A DNA stretch of 64,000 nucleotides. Source: Hormoscilla sp. GUM202 (lineage in GTDB: Bacteria > Cyanobacteriota > Cyanobacteriia > Cyanobacteriales > Desertifilaceae). Made by a program: the position numbers and the translations under genes. The stretch covers positions 158,049 through 222,048 of the forward strand of contig RFFC02000005.1 of NCBI GenBank assembly GCA_005518205.2, in the 5' to 3' direction. The notes below the pieces were generated by a model. The model saw only the letters and a list, made by a program, of their open reading frames with translations, was not told the origin of the DNA and searched no databases. Positions 46,191-55,149 of the stretch are shown piece by piece (the stretch's first letter is position 1; every line of letters begins with the position of its first letter).

Positions 46191-46267
46191 CTGTTCCCTG
46201 TTCCCTGTTCCCTGTTCCCTGTTCCCTGTTCCCTGTTCCCTGTTCCCTGTTCCCTGTTCCCTGTTCC
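46191..46267. repeat. Short tandemly repeated heptanucleotide (CTGTTCC) x 11
   Basis: Eleven perfect CTGTTCC units. Heptanucleotide tandem repeats (STRR) are known from filamentous cyanobacteria. This tract sits about 40 bp upstream of the surviving part of a dienelactone hydrolase gene. Confidence 0.9.
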
Positions 46268-46306
46268 GCTGGGTTAAAGGTATTGCGAAACCATCCCCTT
46301 TCCAAA

Positions 46307-46696
46307 AACAACCGCCTGGGGGCGATCGGCTATTGTTTCGGCGGCGGCACGGTGCTAGAATTAGCCCGTAGCGGTGCGAAAGTAGCGGGTGTAGTCAGCT
46401 TCCACGGCAATCTGGATACACCCAATCCCACAGATGCTAATAATATTAAAGGCCAAATCTTAGTATTGCATGGTGCCTCCGATCCCTTCGTGCCCAAAGA
46501 ACAGGTTGCAGCCTTTACCGAGGAGATGCGCCAAGCTAATGTTGACTGGCAAATGATATCTTACGGCGGCGCAGTCCACAGCTTTACAAATCCCAAAGCT
46601 GGCAACGACCCGTCTAAAGGGGCAGCTTACAATCGAGATGCTGACCGGCGTTCTTGGTCGGCCATGCAGTTGTTTTTTGCCGAGATCTTTAATTAG
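46307..46696 (+). pseudogene. Dienelactone hydrolase family protein, N-terminal half missing
   Basis: Retains the nucleophile Cys in [19 protein letters not shown], the Asp in [15 protein letters not shown] and the His in [10 protein letters not shown], ending [13 protein letters not shown]. These are the alpha/beta hydrolase residues of the family, which cleaves lactones and related esters. The first 110 or so residues, containing the first strands of the fold, are absent; homology begins right after the heptanucleotide tract. Not functional as it stands. Confidence 0.8.
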
Positions 46697-46700
46697 CCTC

Positions 46701-46752
46701 TAATAATTAATGGTTCGTGGTTATTAACCTGACCGTGAACCATTAAATTATT
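46701..46752. terminator. Hairpin between the hydrolase remnant and yqaE
   Basis: TTAATGGTTC pairs with GAACCATTAA (46707-46716 and 46737-46746), with further AT pairing outside. It lies between convergent 3' ends. Confidence 0.5.
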
Positions 46753-46776
46753 AGCAATTATCTCACAGGGCGGCGA

Positions 46777-46938
46777 TTATTTCCTGGCAATCACCCAGAC
46801 TGCATGTATAATTCCGGGAAGATAACCGAGCAGAGTCAAGAGGATATTAATCCAAAAATCCTTGCCAAGACCAACTTGTAAGAATACTCCCAAGGGGGGC
46901 AAGAAAATCGCACACAAAATTCTAATTAAATCGCCCAT
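46777..46938 (-). CDS. YqaE/Pmp3 family membrane protein
   Basis: A 53-residue protein with two membrane helices: MGDLIRILCAIFLPPLGVFL, then QVGLGKDFWINILLTLLGYL and PGIIHAVWVIARK. This is the UPF0057/Pmp3 pattern (L-P-P-x-G-V ... N-I-x-L-T-x-L-G-x-x-P-G-x-I-H-A). Members are small stress-induced plasma-membrane proteins influencing membrane potential. A strong AAGGAGG ribosome site lies 6 bp upstream of the ATG. It is complete. Confidence 0.9.
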   Translation of the reverse strand: MGDLIRILCAIFLPPLGVFLQVGLGKDFWINILLTLLGYLPGIIHAVWVIARK

Positions 46939-47182
46939 TTAAGCCTCCTTCAAAACAGAAACATTAACGTGACTCGATCTCCGAGTGCTAAATAGATCTT
47001 TAGATTAGCATGAAAACGCTCAATTGTCAATAGATATCCTTTCGGATGAAAAGAATATCTTAGCACTGAGGCTAGTGACGAATGATAGAATCGATTTGTT
47101 TCAGTCCCGAGGCGATCGCCCGATCTTGCTGATATCAGCCATGCCCTATATAACAAGATATGGGCATTAACTGGAGAATATC

Positions 47183-47916
47183 TTACAACTCTGGCTCAAT
47201 TCCCGCTGCCCGTAGCTGTGCTATCAATTGTTCAACTCGCTGGCGTTCCCTGGCGACTAACTCCGAACCCCACAGCAAAAGTTCTCCTGCTTCATCCCAC
47301 CAGCGCAACCAATAGCCAGTGCGGTTTTCGCGGGTGCCTTCCCAGATGCCCAGACACAAGCTCATTTCCGGAATCCAGTAACGGTTATTGCCATCGGCTT
47401 GTCGGCGTTGATAACGAAGTTCCTCAGAATTGAACCGATAGACTACGAGCGCTCCCGTTTCCGGCTCAAAAATGACGTAGTTAGGAACTCTTAAAACTTT
47501 TTCGTAAAAAAAAACTTGCCTGGAGGATAATCATCATTCATGGAATACTCGTGGTTTCCTTCCGGATCCGAAAGAAATTCCATCACAATGGCAGGTAGAT
47601 CGCCTTGAATATAGGGGGTATAACTGCGCAGGATTTCTTCTCTGGCCACCCTCATAGATGGCACGTACCCCCAATCTGGCGCTTTCACCACTATTTGATT
47701 ATTTACAGTGGCACAGAGCCCATAATTAGTAGTAATTAAGGCATTGGCTGGTAGCCTGCCAGCCATCACTAGGCTTTCTGTAAGAGCCGCCGCGAGCAGG
47801 GGTTGATTAATACTATCTACTAGGGCTTCGTCTAAAACAAAATCATCAGGTAACTTTTCCCAGGTTACTTCATAGTTTTCCCAGATTACTTCATAAACAT
47901 CTGTTCCGGTAAACAT
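47183..47916 (-). pseudogene. Uma2 family (PD-(D/E)XK nuclease fold) gene, frameshifted copy
   Basis: The first part reads EVTWEKLPDDFVLDEALVDS, APDWGYVPSMRVAREE and GDLPAIVMEFLSD, with the nuclease-fold acidic residues. It ends prematurely at PPGKFFFTKKF. A run of nine T in the coding strand (near 47506-47514) has one base fewer than needed; adding one T restores YEKVLRVPNY and the rest, through MSLCLGIWEGTRENRTGYWL to QLRAAGIEPEL. The intact paralogue just upstream shows the expected reading. The defect may be fixed, phase-variable or a sequencing artefact. Uma2 proteins are abundant, uncharacterised restriction-endonuclease-like proteins of cyanobacteria. Confidence 0.85.
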
Positions 47917-47961
47917 GTTCTTACCTTCCGTGACTTTCTACTATCGATTTTAGCTTAAGCT

Positions 47962-47983
47962 GTCGTGCATTTAAATGCACGAC
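47962..47983. repeat. 22-bp perfect palindrome
   Basis: GTCGTGCATTT followed by AAATGCACGAC, 46 bp upstream of the frameshifted Uma2 gene. It could be a terminator for the upstream copy or an operator. Confidence 0.5.
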
Positions 47984-48029
47984 GGGTGTGGTCAAAAGTA
48001 GTTGTAGCACCGGCTGTCTTCGCCCCCCC

Positions 48030-48105
48030 TCCTCGTAGCCGGACCCCTCGTTCCCTCACAGCGGAGGGGGCCCGGAGCGTTCTGCCTGGGAACGGGTGAG
48101 GGCGT
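48030..48105. repeat. Mixed interspersed repeat (families A and B) between Uma2 copies
   Basis: CTCGTAGCCGGACCCCTCGT, CAGCGGAGGGGGCCCGGAGC and TGCCTGGGAACGGGTGAGGG. It combines the GTAGCCGG core of family B with the CTCGTTCC/GGGAACG parts of family A. Confidence 0.5.
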
Positions 48106-48122
48106 GGTGACTGGAGGATATC

Positions 48123-48893
48123 TTACAACTCTGGTTCAATTCCCGCTGCCCGTAGCTGTGCTATCAATTGTTCAACTCGCTGGCGCTCCTGTTCGGCTCG
48201 CTGGCGTTCGAGTTCGGCTCGCTGGCGTTCGAGTTCGGCTCGCTGGCGCTCTCTTGCGACTAACTCCGAACCCCACAGCAAAAGTTCTCCTGCTTCATCC
48301 CACCAGCGCAACCAGTAGCCAGTGCGGTTTTCACGGGTTCCTTCCCATATGCCCAGAAACAAGCTCATTTCCGAAATCCAGTAACGGTTCTTGCTATCGG
48401 GCCGTCTGCGTATATAAAGTCCGCGATCGCTTAACTGATAGACCTTGAGATATCCTGTTTGCGGCTCAAAAATGGCATAGTTAGGAACTCTTAAAACTTG
48501 TTCGTAAAAAAACCACTTGCCTGGAGGATCGCTTTCCTTGCTGGAATACTCGTGTCTTTCTGTATCCGAGATAAATTCCATGACAATGGCAGGTGGTTCC
48601 CCTTGGAGGATGGGAGTATAACTGCGCATTACTTCTGCTCGGGCTACCCGAATAAATGGCACATACCCCCAATCTGGTGCTTTCACCACCATTCTGCCAT
48701 TTAGAGTAGCACAGATTCCATAATTAGTGGTGGTTAAGGCATTAGCTGGCAGGCTGCCAGCTATTTCTAGGCTTTCTGTGAGAGCAGCTGCGATCGGGGG
48801 TTGATTAATATTATCCACGGGATCGTTGTCTAAAACAAAATCATCAGGTAACTTTTCCCAGGTTACTTCATAAGGATCTGTTAATGCTAACAT
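48123..48893 (-). CDS. Uma2 family endonuclease-like protein
   Basis: 256 residues, the intact tandem paralogue of the frameshifted copy downstream. Fold residues are visible in KAPDWGYVPFIRVARAEVMR and GEPPAIVMEFISDTE, followed by YEQVLRVPNYAIFEPQTGYL and the family block GIWEGTRENRTGYWLRWWD. The C-terminal helix has three seven-residue units of the ERQRAEL type from 21-bp tandem repeats, against a single unit in the paralogue. The biological role of Uma2 proteins is unknown; nuclease activity is inferred from the fold. Confidence 0.85.
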   Translation of the reverse strand: MLALTDPYEVTWEKLPDDFVLDNDPVDNINQPPIAAALTESLEIAGSLPANALTTTNYGICATLNGRMVVKAPDWGYVPFIRVARAEVMRSYTPILQGEPPAIVMEFISDTERHEYSSKESDPPGKWFFYEQVLRVPNYAIFEPQTGYLKVYQLSDRGLYIRRRPDSKNRYWISEMSLFLGIWEGTRENRTGYWLRWWDEAGELLLWGSELVARERQRAELERQRAELERQRAEQERQRVEQLIAQLRAAGIEPEL

Positions 48894-48911
48894 AATCTTA
48901 CCACATTTGCG

Positions 48912-49274
48912 CTATCTACCACTTATTTTAGCTTTGTATTCCATGTTTGTCAATATTTCCAGCAGCTTTTGAGTATGATCTCCCTGAATTTCAATCGTAT
49001 TTTCCTTCACTGCGCCCCCGGCGCCACACTGAGTTTTCAATTTTTTCAGCAGCTCTGCCAAGCTTTCCGGTTGCTGCTGAAAACCACTTATTACCGTCAC
49101 AGTTTTACCCTTACGTCCCTTCCGAGATGCTTGCACTCTCAGATTTTGCTGGTTCGGAGGCAGTTGCTGTTTGCCCCTAGCGATCGCCTCTGAGTTTTCC
49201 GCCTTGCCAAATTCGCGGTAGACGATGCGATCGCTATTTTCTTGCGAAGGATTGGATGATTTTTTCCGTGCCAT
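48912..49274 (-). CDS. SUI1/eIF1-like translation initiation factor (YciH type)
   Basis: 120 residues. The basic N-terminal tail is disordered (ARKKSSNPSQENSDRIVYRE). The SUI1 fold follows: LRVQASRKGRKGKTVTVISG, LAELLKKLKTQCGAGGAVKE and IEIQGDHTQKLLEILTNMEY. Bacterial members bind the ribosome and are thought to influence start-site fidelity. The ATG before ARKKS was preferred over an upstream in-frame GTG/ATG. It lies just upstream of the intact Uma2 gene on the same strand (18 bp). Confidence 0.9.
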   Translation of the reverse strand: MARKKSSNPSQENSDRIVYREFGKAENSEAIARGKQQLPPNQQNLRVQASRKGRKGKTVTVISGFQQQPESLAELLKKLKTQCGAGGAVKENTIEIQGDHTQKLLEILTNMEYKAKISGR

Positions 49275-49283
49275 GATTATCAA

Positions 49284-49607
49284 TTGTTTATTATCAATTT
49301 TTCCGGTCTATTATTATTGATTTTTCTACCCTCTAAATTCTCAAGGAAAATTTATCCTATTTTTCCAGGTAATAGAACCCCTTAATAAAATCAGCTATCA
49401 TACTCATGGGAGGCAGAGGTGATGTTAACAATTTCAGAGAGTTTCCCGAATCATCTTTAGGCAGGGTATTTAATAAACGCTTGCCAAAAGTTGGGTGATG
49501 ATATATTGAAAATATGAGCGCTGGAATTTGTCAACACCACCTGGGTGGGTACATCAAAGAATTTAACTGATTTTAAGGGCGTCGGCAGATTTGAGGGAAG
49601 TGATATT
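49284..49607. other. Intergenic region, nothing recognised
   Basis: AT-rich with no gene, repeat or hairpin that I can support. A GGGAGGCAGAGGTG stretch near 49410 resembles a ribosome site, but the frame after it closes quickly. Confidence 0.5.
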
Positions 49608-50006
49608 TTAGCCCATAATTTTACTTAGATACTTATTGACCTTCCTAATCTGATTGTTGGTGCCGCTCAACTTGGCCTCGCTCAGATCCGCCCAGCTAAG
49701 ATTGGCCCCACTCAGGTCAACCCATCTCAGGTTAGCCCCACTGAGGTTAGCCCCACTGAGATTAGTGCGATTCAAATTGGCATGTCTCAGGTCCGCTTCT
49801 CTCAGGTCTACCCCGCTCATGTCAGACCGACTCATATCAGTGCCATGTAAATTGGCTCCCTTGAGGTTGGCTACAGATAAGTTGGCACGGCTGAAATTGG
49901 CTTCGCTGAGATTGACGCCACTCAGATTCAACTCAGTCAGCTCGATCGCACTCTTTTCATCTCGTTCTCCAGCTGCATAGCTTTTTACTATTTCCTCTGC
50001 TTCCAT
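49608..50006 (-). CDS. Pentapeptide repeat protein
   Basis: 132 residues. A short helical N-terminus (MEAEEIVKSYAAGERDEKSA) precedes about 18 tandem A(D/N)LxX-type pentapeptides, for example LNLSGVNLSEANFSRANLSV and ANLSGANLRWVDLSGANLSW. These form a right-handed quadrilateral beta helix. The C-terminal cap is NNQIRKVNKYLSKIMG. Such proteins are numerous in cyanobacteria; no specific partner is visible. It is divergent from tyrA by 75 bp. Confidence 0.88.
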   Translation of the reverse strand: MEAEEIVKSYAAGERDEKSAIELTELNLSGVNLSEANFSRANLSVANLKGANLHGTDMSRSDMSGVDLREADLRHANLNRTNLSGANLSGANLRWVDLSGANLSWADLSEAKLSGTNNQIRKVNKYLSKIMG

Positions 50007-50081
50007 CGCTGGTACCTATGATTTGTTTGGGACTAAAGGCTATCATGCCTTTAGGGCTGAGCTGATTAAAAATGATGCACC

Positions 50082-50924
50082 ATGATGAATATTGGTATTG
50101 TAGGACTGGGGCTGATTGGCGGATCTTTGGGCTTGGATTTGCGCCAGGTGGGGTTTAAGGTTTTGGGAGTCAGCCGCCACCAACATACTTGCGAACTGGC
50201 GATCGCGCGCGGGGTTGCCGACGATGCTAGCGTTGCTTTCAGTCTGCTTGCCGCCGCCGATATCGTGTTTATTTGCACGCCGATCGCATCTATCGTCCCC
50301 ACTGTCAAGATAATTATTCCTCATTTATCTCCCGCGACAATTTTAACAGACGTGGGTTCGGTCAAGACGCCAGTAGTCGAAGCAATTACCCCCATCTGGT
50401 CTAATTTTGTCGGCGGACACCCGATGGCGGGAACTACCCAGAGTGGTATAGATGCGGCACAGCGACAATTGTTTGCTGGCCGACCTTACGTGTTAACACC
50501 TGTGGCCTCAACACTACCCGCTTCCCTGCAAACCCTCTGCGAGATCGCCCGCTCGCTCCAAGCTCGAGTGTATCACTGTAGCCCCTCAGACCATGACCGG
50601 GCCGTGGCCTTAATTTCTCATTTGCCGGTGATGGTCAGTGCCAGTTTGATTGACGCCTGCATGGTCGATCCGGCGGTACTCAAGCTAGTACAACAGCTAG
50701 CTAGTTCTGGTTTCCGGGATACAAGCCGTGTGGGAGGCGGCAATCCCGAATTGGGTCTGATGATGGCACAGTATAATCGGCCCGAATTGTTGCGATCGCT
50801 CCATAATTATCGCCATTCCCTCGACCAGATGATTTCCCTTATCCAGCAGGAAGATTGGACCGCACTCGCACGGGTATTGCAGCAAACCCAGCTAGCGCGG
50901 TCTCAATTTACAGGTTTTCAATGA
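50082..50924 (+). CDS. tyrA: Prephenate/arogenate dehydrogenase
   Basis: Oxidative decarboxylation in tyrosine biosynthesis; cyanobacterial enzymes usually prefer arogenate and NADP. The 280-residue protein starts with the Rossmann motif NIGIVGLGLIGGSLGLDL and has VFICTPIASIVPTV, LTDVGSVKTPVVEAI and FVGGHPMAGTTQSGIDAAQ. The catalytic His lies in the SPSDHDRAVALISHLPVMVS region. Two adjacent ATGs could serve as start. It is complete and has no regulatory ACT domain. Confidence 0.93.
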   Translation: MMNIGIVGLGLIGGSLGLDLRQVGFKVLGVSRHQHTCELAIARGVADDASVAFSLLAAADIVFICTPIASIVPTVKIIIPHLSPATILTDVGSVKTPVVEAITPIWSNFVGGHPMAGTTQSGIDAAQRQLFAGRPYVLTPVASTLPASLQTLCEIARSLQARVYHCSPSDHDRAVALISHLPVMVSASLIDACMVDPAVLKLVQQLASSGFRDTSRVGGGNPELGLMMAQYNRPELLRSLHNYRHSLDQMISLIQQEDWTALARVLQQTQLARSQFTGFQ

Positions 50925-51134
50925 TTAGCAATGTCAGTCGTAGGGCGACAAGAGCTGCCCGGAGGTGGCATTTAGGTGATGGATGTCTGAGAGCAAAACA
51001 ACGAACGAAAATGCTCTGGACATGCTCCCTTTAGCTTCATTGTTCGCTTGATATTTACATAGTATCGATCGTGCCCGCTGGGAACAGAAGCAAAAACACC
51101 TTTCTTTAGTACCGTTCTTTTTATTTAATAGTTC

Positions 51135-51189
51135 GTGGTTCATAGTATGATAATTTTTGGTAGCCTAGGAACCATCAACTATGAACCAC
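51135..51189. terminator. Hairpin between convergent tyrA and peroxiredoxin genes
   Basis: GTGGTTCATAG (51135-51145) pairs perfectly with CTATGAACCAC (51179-51189). It is positioned just after the peroxiredoxin stop and 210 bp after tyrA. A related GTGGTT hairpin occurs at 46701-46752. Confidence 0.5.
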
Positions 51190-51212
51190 TTCCCGATTGC
51201 GATTACAGCATG

Positions 51213-51776
51213 CTAACTTTGCTGCAATTGATCCAGACGTTCCAGCACCTCTAGAGAGTGAGTTGCCGGGTAAACATCAGTGTATATTTCCCGCAGGATG
51301 CCATCCGGGTCAATGATAAAGCTGTGGCGGAGGGACAAAAGGAACATCCAAGAACCATAGGCTTTACTAACTTTGCCATTAGTATCAGCCAACAGGGGGA
51401 ATGTCAAACCTTCAGTATCACAAAATTGGGCGTGGGAGTCCACGTCATCAGCGCTAATGCCCAGGATTTGAGTATTATGTTCGATATATTTGGGCAAATC
51501 TCTCTGAAATAGACTGGCTTCCAGGGTGCAACCAGAGGTAAAATCTTTGGGATAGAAGTAAACTACTACCCATTGACCGCGATAATCGGAGAGAGATATT
51601 TCTCCATCACCCGTGTTAGTGGGCAGGGTAAAGTCTGGTGCTGGTTGGTTCAGTTCTGGTAATGGGCCTCCCAGGGCTAATGCTGCTGGGGTGAAGTTAA
51701 ATGAGACAATGATTGCCAGAAAGCTGGCCAGGAGAATGGCAAAAAAACGACGACGATCGGTCATGATCTGTGACAT
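51213..51776 (-). CDS. Exported peroxiredoxin, BCP/PrxQ type
   Basis: 187 residues with an N-terminal signal or membrane anchor (RRRFFAILLASFLAIIVSFN) ending in an ALA-type cleavage site. The thioredoxin-like domain follows: LNQPAPDFTLPTN, the peroxidatic Cys in YPKDFTSGCTLEASLFQRDL, and a second Cys in SHAQFCDTEGLTFPLLAD. It reduces peroxides and lipid hydroperoxides using thioredoxin-type donors, here probably in the thylakoid lumen or periplasm. The start may be the first or fifth codon (both Met). The promoter side faces an IS1182 element inserted 31 bp upstream of the start. Confidence 0.9.
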   Translation of the reverse strand: MSQIMTDRRRFFAILLASFLAIIVSFNFTPAALALGGPLPELNQPAPDFTLPTNTGDGEISLSDYRGQWVVVYFYPKDFTSGCTLEASLFQRDLPKYIEHNTQILGISADDVDSHAQFCDTEGLTFPLLADTNGKVSKAYGSWMFLLSLRHSFIIDPDGILREIYTDVYPATHSLEVLERLDQLQQS

Positions 51777-51807
51777 GGGATAAGTTTACTTAACTTCAGT
51801 TTACTAG

Positions 51808-53683
51808 AGCGTCGGTCCAGTAGAGGGGGGTTGACAAAACAACAAAAGTGTGCATAGCGAGTATTTGTGTAAATATTCTGGGGACTCATGACCGGAAAGC
51901 TGTTTGTACTACAAAGGAGATTACGAAAAAAAACATTTTTGTGGTAGCTTCCGCGTTGCGAACACAGAGCGTAATTGCACAACTCAACACCGACATGCTA
52001 TAGTAGAAAAAAAGGAAATCTGTTGTCAGCAGGAGTACCAGATATGCGTCCAGGAGTTTGGAATCCCCCGATTGCACTTTCTGTGTCTGAGCAAAAAGTC
52101 GCCATTATCATCAAAAAAGCTAAACTATTCCTAATTTTAAGAGAGATTCGTCATGAATTATTTGACGAACAATTTCAAAAAGAACTGGCAACTATATTTA
52201 AAGACAGCACAGTTGGTTTATGTCCAGTTCCACCAGCTCAACTAGCATTAGCTATCATTTTACAGGCTTATACGGGTGTTTCAGATGATGAAGTCATAGA
52301 AGCTTTGAACGCGGATAGAAGATGGCAATTAGTGTTAGATTGTCTAGACTGTGATCGAGCACCCTTTGGTAAAGGTACTTATGTGAGGTTCCGTGGGGCA
52401 TTAATTGACGCAGAAGGCGATCTTCGTTTAGTAGAACGCACAGTAGAAATGGTAGAAAAAAAAGGGGGATTTAATTCTCGCGCTCTTAAAGCAGCACTAG
52501 ATTCAAGTCCATTGTGGGGAGCTGCAAGAGTTGAAGATACCTATAACCTTTTGGGTCATGCCTTGCGGAAAGCTTTAACAATAATCGCGGATGAAAAACA
52601 GCAAGAGTTAGAGGCGATCGCCACACAATCAGGAGCTTCTATTCTGGCTGGCTCAAGTCTAAAAGCAGCCTTAGACTTGGATTGGGACGATCCACAAGAG
52701 AGAACAGAAGCTTTAAAGACGATTCTTCAAATCCTTAATGATGTTGAATTATGTGTTGAACAAGAAACTGATTTACCTGACCAAACTATTGAGAAAGCCA
52801 AAAAAAATCTGGACGTAGCTAGACAAATTGAAGCGCAAGACGTGGAACGGGGAGAAAATGGCGACCCAAAGCTTCGTAAGGGAGTAGCTAAAAACCGACG
52901 CATTGCTATAGAAGATTCCGAAATGCGTCATGGCAGAAAAAGTAAGAAGAAACGATTTGATGGTTACAAACGTCATATTGAAGGACTTAGAATCGGGATT
53001 GTGCAGTAGGGATAACACCAGCGAATGTTCCAGAAGCTAATGTAACCCACGATATCGCCTCGGATTTAGAAGCACAAAACGTGACATTGAAAGAATTACA
53101 TATAGACCGAGGATATCTGAATAGTCATTTAGTTAAAGAACGGGACGAAAATTTAACAATTATTTGTAAGGCTTGGTCAGTCCGTAACGGGAAATATTTT
53201 GATAAAACAGCTTTTGTTCTTAACTGGGAAGAAAAAATAATTCGTTGTCCTAATGGAGTTAGTGTTCCTTTTGATGAAGGCAAACCTGTTCAGTTTCCTA
53301 GGGATAAGTGTAAAATTTGTCCTTTACGTTCTCAATGCACTACTAACGTAAAAGGTCGCACTGTTTCTATTCATCCTGATGAGTCACTGTTGCAAGAATT
53401 ACGTGAACGCCAAACCACTCCGTCCGGTCGAGCCAAACTACGAGAGCGAGTAACGGTAGAACATAGTCTTGCTCACATTGGTCAGTGGCAGGGCGATCGC
53501 GCGCGTTATATAGGAGTTCGCAAGAACCTCTTTGATCTACGGCGCATGGCTGTTGTCCATAATCTTCACCTTTTGGCAAGAATGCCAGCAACAACTCAAG
53601 AGAAAACTGCATCAATTTTGAGCCTTGCTTGAGCCATACCACATGTTTATTTATTTGTCAACTACTTCTACTGGACCGACGCT
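51808..53683 (+). mobile_element. IS1182-family insertion sequence (1876 bp) with CTAG duplication
   Basis: The terminal inverted repeats start AGCGTCGGTCCAGTAGA on both sides, with further partial pairing (GGTTGACAAA / AGTTGACAAA). CTAG is duplicated at 51804-51807 and 53684-53687, the short palindromic target expected of the IS1182 family. It separates the peroxiredoxin gene from gor. The transposase inside has a frameshift. Confidence 0.9.
52044..53632 (+). pseudogene. IS1182-family transposase, frameshifted
   Basis: Frame one starts MRPGVWNPPIALSVSEQKVA and contains PPAQLALAIILQAYTGVSDD, LDSSPLWGAARVEDTYNLLG (acidic DDE site) and KKRFDGYKRHIEG. It closes at base 53009. The remaining half, CAVGITPANVPEANVTHD, LHIDRGYLNSHLVKERD, CKICPLRSQCTT and RVTVEHSLAHIGQW, is in a different frame. 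Losing one A near 52988 (AGAATCGG from AGAAATCGG) would explain the break. The element is otherwise full length. Confidence 0.85.
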
Positions 53684-53722
53684 CTAGCTTTCAAGATTTG
53701 CGCTGCCAACTTTCCCGAGGGG

Positions 53723-55060
53723 CTATTTCATGGTGACAAATTCTTCAGCTGTCGAAGGATGAATGCCAATGGTGGCGTCCAGGTCGGATTTGGTGGCACC
53801 CATTTTGAGGGCAACTGCCAACATTTGGATAATCTCGGCGGCATGTTCTCCGACCATGTGGGCACCTAGCACCCGTTCTGTTTGACTGTCAACCACTAAC
53901 TTGAGCAGGGTTTTCTCATGCTCCTGAGTTAGAGTATAGTACAAGGGTTTAAATTGGCTGCGATAAATTTTCACCGCCTCCCCTAATTGCGATCGGGCTT
54001 CGGCTTCGCTCATGCCTACTGTAGCAGCTTCTGGTTGGGAAAATACCGCACTGGGGATAAATTCATAATTCATTATCCGGGGGCGATCGCCAAACTCGGT
54101 ATCGGCAAAGGCCCGACCTTCAGCAATAGCCACTGGGGTGAGATTGCGGCGATCGGTGCAGTCTCCCACGGCGAAAATATGGGGCTGACTGGTGCGACTT
54201 TCCGAGTCTACGGCGATCGCGCCATTGGCAATTTTTACTCTAGCTTTTTCGCAACCCAGGTTACTCAAATTAGGAATCCGACCTGTAGCAGCCAGCACAG
54301 TATCAACTGTCATGCTATCGTCGGGTAAGGTGACTTTGAGACCTGTTGATAAGAGTTCAATTTTTTCCACTTCTCTGTTGCAGACGATCCGAATTCCATG
54401 TTGCTGCATGGCTGCTTGTACGCCAGTTCTAAGATCCTCATCGAATCCATTCAAAATCAGATGGCGACGCATGATTAGCGTTACCACCGAACCCAGACCA
54501 TTCATGATACAAGCAAATTCCGTACCGATATAGCCACCCCCCACGATCGCAATCCGCTGGGGTTGCTGGGCCAGGTGAAAGATTTCGTTAGAGGTGATGG
54601 CCCGTTCTATCCCGGGAATTTCCGGTTTTTGGGGTTTAGCCCCCACCGCAATCAAGATTTTGGCGGCGGTAATCTTTCGTTCCCCAACTGACAGGGTATG
54701 TTCGTCTATGAAAGTAACGTGACCCCTAAACAGTGAGACCCCTGCTGCTGCTAGAGAATTGCCATATACCCCGTTGAGACGCTGGATTTCCTGATTTTTC
54801 TGGGCGATGAACTCCGACCAGTTAAAGCTGCTTGACACCGGACTCCAGCCATACTCAGCCGCTGTCTTAAATTTATGGGAAAACTCCGAGGCGTAGACCA
54901 TCAGTTTTTTGGGAACGCAACCGCGATTCACGCAGGTGCCCCCCAGGTCGGCGGACTCTTCGGCGATCGCCACCTGAGCACCATAGGATGCGGCCCGTTT
55001 AGCAGCCGCCAGTCCCCCCGAACCCGCACCAATTACAAACAGGTCGTAATCAAATGCCAC
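53723..55060 (-). CDS. gor: Glutathione-disulfide reductase
   Basis: A flavoprotein that regenerates glutathione with NADPH. The 445-residue protein shows the FAD-binding DLFVIGAGSGGLAAAKRAAS, the redox-active disulfide GGTCVNRGCVPKKLM and the NADPH-fold AIVGGGYIGTEFACIM. Also present are FAVGDCTDRRNLTPVAIAEG and the C-terminal catalytic His-Glu in IGIHPSTAEEFVT. No mercury- or lipoamide-specific features are seen. It is complete, and is followed on the same strand by the IS1182 element. Confidence 0.95.
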   Translation of the reverse strand: MAFDYDLFVIGAGSGGLAAAKRAASYGAQVAIAEESADLGGTCVNRGCVPKKLMVYASEFSHKFKTAAEYGWSPVSSSFNWSEFIAQKNQEIQRLNGVYGNSLAAAGVSLFRGHVTFIDEHTLSVGERKITAAKILIAVGAKPQKPEIPGIERAITSNEIFHLAQQPQRIAIVGGGYIGTEFACIMNGLGSVVTLIMRRHLILNGFDEDLRTGVQAAMQQHGIRIVCNREVEKIELLSTGLKVTLPDDSMTVDTVLAATGRIPNLSNLGCEKARVKIANGAIAVDSESRTSQPHIFAVGDCTDRRNLTPVAIAEGRAFADTEFGDRPRIMNYEFIPSAVFSQPEAATVGMSEAEARSQLGEAVKIYRSQFKPLYYTLTQEHEKTLLKLVVDSQTERVLGAHMVGEHAAEIIQMLAVALKMGATKSDLDATIGIHPSTAEEFVTMK

Positions 55061-55149
55061 GATCTCTTCTCCTATTTACTACGATAACATGATTTGCAGT
55101 CATTCTTCATGGGAAGGATAAAAAATGACCTGATATTCGATCGAGGATA

